NCBI GenBank assembly: GCA_963969365.1
Contig: OZ017746.1
Span: 2,728,001-2,792,000, forward strand
DNA length: 64,000 nucleotides
Source: Asterochloris sp. CNOR1
Taxonomy: Eukaryota; Chlorophyta; Trebouxiophyceae; Trebouxiales; Trebouxiaceae
Direction: 5' to 3'
Both the position numbers and the translations under genes were made by a program. This document shows, piece by piece, positions 61,310 to 64,000 of the stretch. Each line of letters opens with the position of its first letter. The stretch's first letter is position 1. The notes under the pieces were generated by a model that had not been told where the DNA came from, searched no databases, and worked only from the letters and a program-made list of their open reading frames with translations.

Positions 61310-64000
61310 TCACTGCCGTGCTGGGCGCCTTCTGAGGGCCCGAGGCAGGCCGAGGTAGAGAACGGCCAAGCTGGACAGGACACAGCCAACATAGAAGCAG
61401 CACAGAATGATTACATTTTCGGTGAGCCTGCCAGCATCAATCCCCAGAGCTGTCAAGACAACCTCGCCCTTGACATTGGGGACGGTCACGCCCTGAATCT
61501 GCAGCACAGCAGCAGCACCAGTCAGCTCATGGTGGGTCAGCCAACTACTGGGCAGCATGCCTGAGGGGACTGTGCACCGCAAAGTCTAGCAGTAGGCCCT
61601 GCAGCTCGTTGATGAGCATGGCCTGGAAGGCATAATGAAAGATGCTGAGGTACTGCAGCCAGCGTAGCCACCCCTGCAGGCATCAGTTCCACCAGTGCTG
61701 AGTAGGTACTGAGCAAGACAGGAAGCAGCACGTACCAGTCAGCCCCTCACCGGAATGGACGCCACGTTTACAAGGAAGCCACCGAACAGCAGGGACAGCA
61801 GAAGCACCAAGTTCATGATGAGACCCGCTTTGCCTGAAGTGTTGCAGCCTGCAGCAGCACACTTGACGAGTGTAGTGATGGTGGCATGTGGAGGGCTGGC
61901 AGATGGACAGGCACCACCTTGCACAGCACAAGACAGGTACACCAGCAGGCAGGCAGGCAGAGATGCAGTGTGCTCACCGACAGCAATGATGGTTGCCTGA
62001 GCCCCAACAGTGGCGCTGAAGACAGCAAGAAGGGCAACATACAAGGCGACATGACTCGCGCCGCCCTGCAAACTGCACCAGCAGACAGTGATTGTGACCA
62101 GGGAGGTGTAATGATGGGGCAGAGGTGCCTTAAGGCTGGTGTACAAGCACAGCGGGGCGGGGCACCTACTTGACCATTGGATAGAAAGGGATTGCAAATA
62201 AAATGGCGGGAACAATTCGAAGAGATAATGCATCACAGATACCTGCAGCAATGCATGTGCATCTTGCCCTTCAGGGGCAGAACGGAGAGGGAGGCTGCAG
62301 TGCAAATACTGCGAAGCACTCGCTGGACACATGAGAGCCAGCAACAAATGTCTCACATTTGGCCAGCAAGTAAGGGAAGGCCTGGTAATAACCAGTGGTC
62401 ACTTCCCTCATGACAAGGTGGCGCTCGTTTACGAAGAGGTCCACCACTGTGAGGGAGCTGAAAGCAGAAACGCAAAGCGAGAAGAAGAGGGCACCTGCAA
62501 AGCATGGGTCAAGGTGCAGGGCAGGTCTTGCAGTACCTTGTACAGGCTTGTGCAGGGGAACGGAGCAGCAGCAGGGATGCCTGGAGCCCAGCAGTTACAG
62601 GTGTCTACACGGATGACCCTACAAGCATTTTATCTGCCATGCATACAGGCAGCATGACAGGCAGGCGCTGCTGGCAGCAGGCGGGTGCACCAGCCCTGGC
62701 AGCATGCCAAACAAGCTTCATTGCATCTGCTGATGGCAGGCACTGCAGAGGACCCTACCTACACAAATCTGGGTGCCAGCTCGGTCCTGTGAGTTGGTAG
62801 GGCATGCAGCTATAAGGGCATGCACCAAAGCTGCAGCCCACCTGCACGATTCTGGGTGCCGGCGATGCCCATGCCAAGATTCATGAAGATGAGGCCGCAA
62901 AAGATGCCCATCATCACGCTGAGGGCACAGTGCATCAGCAGCAGGGCGGGGTTGCGGACCACATCGGTCAGGGTGCGCCAGAACAGGATGTGCAGCTGCT
63001 GCACCAGCGAGGCCCCCGGGGAGCACTTCTGGTGAGCAGGCAGCTGCTGGGGAGAGGTTGGCTGCTGCAGCGCCTCGTCAGCCAGCTTGGGAGTGTGCTG
63101 GACAGCTGAGCGGGCGTTGGGGTCATGTAGGTCTCTGGTGGCGGGCGCCTTTTGCCCTGGCTGTGCAGCACTTCCCTGCTCAAGGTCCTCCTGACTGGGG
63201 GCCTGCAGGTGCTCATGGATGGTGCTGCACAGCTTTGCAACTCGTTGTACCTCCTGCTGGCTGCAGGTGATCCTTGCAAGTGCTGCTGACCACGTTCTTT
63301 GGTGCTTGGCAGTCGCCCGTCGGCTGCGGCTCATGCTGCTGCCAGAGCAGTGGGGCAGCTTGCGCAGGTCAGCCACAGACAGCTTAGACTGCCAGCTGTC
63401 TTGCATTGGGCATGCAGCACAGCCAGCCTTCCCCTCTCACCTGGCCAGGGCTAAGCATCTGCAGCAGCGAGGCCGGATCAGACACCGCGTGCAGCATGTG
63501 CTCCGCAAGAGCCACGCCTTCTGGGCAGGGCAGCCCTCGAGCAGCCAAAAAGTTGCCTGCTGCAGCTGGAGGCCCCTGGAAAGCCACAACCCCCTGAGCC
63601 ATGACCAGCGCCACATCCAGCAGGGCAAACATGGAGGGCGAGGGCTGGTGGAAGCTCAACATGACGATGCGTCCTCCTGCAGCCACCTACACACGCACAG
63701 GGTGGAGAGAGCATATGGAGCCAGCTGGTGGGTGACACGAGAACATGACTGCCTTGCTGGACTCATGGGCTGCCAGAGCAGAGATCAGACGCATGTGGGC
63801 TGCCTGTGTCAGCTGGACCCCCTGGCTTACCGTTTTGAGGGTGTGCATCAGCTTGAGGGCAGTGAAACTGTCCAGACCGCTGGTCGGCTCGTCCAGCAGC
63901 AAGATTGCAGGACGAGTGATCAGCTCCATGCCAATCGTAACGCGCCGCCTGCAGCATGAAGCCTGGCTGGAGACAGACCCCGGCATGCCAGCTACATCAG
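61310..64000 (-). CDS. ABCG-type half ABC transporter (WBC family), 5' end beyond the window
   Basis: Membrane exporter of the white-brown complex group, with the nucleotide-binding domain before the membrane domain. The right edge cuts the N-terminus, so Walker A and the LSGGE signature are not in view. The first visible exon has RRVTIGMELITRPAILLLDE and PTSGLDSFTALKLMHTLKT (Walker B and D-loop). The H-loop exon is GGRIVMLSFHQPSPSMFALL. A charged Gln/Ser-rich linker follows, then the membrane domain: FWRTLTDVVRNPALLLMHCA, MMGIFCGLIFMNLGMGIAGT, SSLTVVDLFVNERHLVMREV, TTGYYQAFPYLLAK, DALSLRIVPAILFAIPFYPM, ASHVALYVALLAVFSATVGA, KAGLIMNLVLLLSLLFGGFL, YLSIFHYAFQAMLINELQG and NVIILCCFYVGCVLSSLAVL. 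Stop at 61310. The LLLDFA/IQGVTVPNVKG join uses an in-phase GT-AG intron. The transported substrate is unknown. Confidence 0.9.

Noticed and set aside
61560-61580. GC donor in the last ABCG intron (CTCAG/GCATGC)
   Set aside because: A GT donor slightly upstream (TTTGCG/GTGCAC) gives a clean phase-0 join, so no GC-AG intron is needed.

Overview
The window is nuclear DNA of a eukaryote, most likely a chlorophyte green alga and probably a trebouxiophyte (inference). It is GC-rich and full of CTGCAG and CAGCTG words. Genes are cut into many short exons by short introns with GTGAG/GTGTG-type donors and (T)GCAG acceptors, plus some GC-AG introns. The gene set is plant-like: a plant-type complex I NDUFB4 subunit, a RUS (DUF647) protein, diaminopimelate decarboxylase, a cytochrome b5 front-end desaturase and a plant-type Rad7/rhp7-like LRR protein. 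I saw no transposon, virus-like element, rRNA, tRNA or CRISPR array.

Layout. 1.2-13.8 kb (minus): a very large gene with a helical solenoid-like N-terminal region, a protein kinase and a C-terminal dual-specificity-phosphatase-like domain that has lost its catalytic signature. 14.2-15.1 kb (minus): a possible small Ala-rich gene. 15.4-17.2 kb (minus): a zinc-finger DnaJ/HSP40, divergent from NDUFB4 at 17.4-18.0 kb (plus). 18.0-19.9 kb (minus): a DHHC-family S-acyltransferase with DHYC in place of DHHC. 20.2-23.0 kb (minus): a RUS-family protein, divergent from a 15-kb coiled-coil gene at 23.1-38.2 kb (plus). 38.4-42.7 kb (minus): the Rad7/rhp7-like LRR protein, whose start codon overlaps the possible start of a small unknown gene running to 44.0 kb (plus). 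44.5-45.1 kb (plus): a two-exon orphan of 135 aa. 45.7-49.7 kb (minus): the PP2A B55 regulatory subunit. 50.8-53.9 kb (minus): diaminopimelate decarboxylase. 54.6-57.8 kb (plus): the front-end desaturase. 58.8-61.2 kb (plus): spermidine synthase. 61.3 kb to the right edge (minus): an ABCG half-transporter, cut by the window end.

The genes are ordinary dispersed nuclear genes, not an operon or island. Several pairs are tightly convergent or divergent, so 3' ends and promoters are probably shared. The least expected signal is recurrent. In at least six genes, short tandem duplications of about 26-140 bp period overlap or sit beside splice sites, placing decayed or intact copies of donors, acceptors or exon edges inside the neighbouring intron. 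Together with GC-AG introns, this suggests ongoing intron remodelling, either intron gain/slippage by tandem duplication or creation of alternative splice sites.

All exon joins were read by eye. Domain calls are firm where motifs are cited; first exons are the weakest part.
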